Virus record (IMG/VR): IMGVR_UViG_3300023112_000009
Location: 1-64,000 of that record
Direction: 5' to 3' (one strand)
DNA length: 64,000 bases
Source: a virus
Shown here in pieces: positions 63,692-64,000 of this stretch. The notes beneath the pieces were generated by a model. That model was not told the origin of the DNA, searched no databases, and worked only from the letters and a program-made list of their open reading frames with translations. Positions within the stretch are counted from its first letter, which is position 1, and each line of letters starts with the position of its first letter. The position numbers and the translations under genes were made by a program.

Positions 63692-63883
63692 GTTATTCCA
63701 CTCAAAACTAGTAAATTTGGATCCTTCTTTTACAACCCAGGTGGCGTGTCCATTATCTACTGCTTCTTGACGAACTGAGTCTTTTCCAGCATCCATAATT
63801 GTGCCAATAACAGCAATGATAGAAAGTATTACTAATATTGCAAGGCCCAACGTTATTAGATTATCTTTAGTTTTATATTTCAT
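63674..63883 (-). CDS. Small single-transmembrane protein
   Basis: A 69-residue protein with a basic N-terminus (MKYKTKDN), one transmembrane helix (LITLGLAILVILSIIAVIG) and a soluble C-terminal part with DNGHATWVVKEG. No Shine-Dalgarno is seen; the ATG lies eight bases downstream of the tRNA 3' end, so it is probably expressed by read-through from the tRNA promoter. No family is recognised. Confidence 0.55.
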   Translation of the reverse strand: MKYKTKDNLITLGLAILVILSIIAVIGTIMDAGKDSVRQEAVDNGHATWVVKEGSKFTSFEWNNLTHEQ

Positions 63884-63890
63884 AGTTATT

Positions 63891-63979
63891 TGGTGGGAGT
63901 GGTAGGATTTGAACCCACGACGGAGCTTTCGCTCATCCGGTTAAAAGCCGGGTATCTTCGGCCACTTGATTACACTCCC
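63891..63979 (-). tRNA. Class II tRNA with anticodon UUU (Lys by anticodon)
   Basis: Reading the minus strand from 63979, the acceptor GGGAGTG pairs perfectly with CACTCCC, followed by ACCA. The anticodon stem CCCGG/CCGGA has four pairs plus one C-A mismatch, and the loop CTTTTAA gives UUU (63945-63943), nominally lysine. The variable arm is long (GAGC GAAA GCTC), which is normal for Leu, Ser or Tyr but not for Lys. The T arm is GTGGG TTCAAAT CCTAC. Its amino acid is therefore uncertain. Confidence 0.8.
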
Positions 63980-64000
63980 TTGACTTCATTCTTACGAACG

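Noticed and set aside
63891-63979. Suppressor tRNA reading a stop codon, with the anticodon shifted by one base
   Set aside because: Shifting the loop breaks the four-pair anticodon stem, and all three stop codons end genes in this window.
1-64000. CRISPR array or Cas operon, prompted by the Cas4-like nuclease
   Set aside because: I saw no series of short regular repeats with spacers and no other cas-like gene; a recombination role for the nuclease is simpler.

Overview
This window is part of a large, tightly packed double-stranded DNA phage genome, either tailed phage or jumbo-like. There is no rRNA, no IS element and no chromosomal housekeeping cluster. Genes overlap by 1-20 bases (many ATGA or TAATG junctions), and two strand-uniform blocks converge near 45.1 kb: plus strand 1-45116, minus strand 45167-63979. 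Base composition looks moderate, with AT-richer islands at the homing endonucleases and the last tail-type gene. The host is not directly visible. An Lsr2-like N-terminus (46452-47000) and a set of apparently leaderless genes hint at an actinobacterial host, which is an inference only.

Plus block. (i) 1-8227 is replication and transcription: DnaB-type helicase end, DnaG-type primase, Cas4/RecB-type nuclease, ClpP-like protease, DNA polymerase III alpha, an SSB-like protein and a sigma factor. (ii) 8224-31886 is a roughly 23.7 kb glycan cassette. It has about a dozen glycosyltransferases, three FkbM-type and three other methyltransferases, a sulfotransferase-like protein, a 2OG-oxygenase-like protein, a cupin sugar isomerase, Gmd and Fcl (GDP-mannose to GDP-fucose type sugars), and an IMPDH/GMP-reductase family enzyme. 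(iii) 31898-39591 is nucleotide and DNA metabolism: MazG, class II ribonucleotide reductase, ThyX, a DAO-type FAD oxidoreductase, small zinc proteins and a possible Vsr-like endonuclease. (iv) 39593-45116 is an exported protein, repeat-related virion/tail-fibre-type proteins and a one-TM holin-like protein, ending at a strong hairpin terminator.

Minus block (read right to left). It begins with tRNA genes (a class II tRNA with UUU anticodon, and tRNA-Leu UAG). These are followed by small membrane proteins, a second SSB, a polynucleotide-kinase-like protein, a CCA-adding enzyme, an Rnl1-type RNA ligase, a deoxyribosyltransferase-like protein, dNMP kinase, a DEDDh exonuclease, a PD-(D/E)XK-like protein, a GT2, a RecF/SbcC-like ATPase, a second sigma-like factor, a YhaM-like OB+HD protein, uracil-DNA glycosylase, methionine aminopeptidase, peptide deformylase, PhoH, an Lsr2-like protein and a lipoprotein.

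Themes. The phage carries its own replisome parts (the polymerase PHP domain looks dead and a separate exonuclease is present), its own dNTP supply, a tRNA maintenance set (tRNAs, CCA enzyme, ligase, kinase), N-terminal protein maturation (deformylase plus aminopeptidase) and a very large sugar-modification programme. At least six free-standing homing endonucleases (HNH and LAGLIDADG) sit between genes. Five genes are preceded by a -10 hexamer placed exactly six bases before the ATG, suggesting leaderless mRNAs. A 28-bp perfect repeat links a glycosyltransferase gene to the RNA ligase gene.
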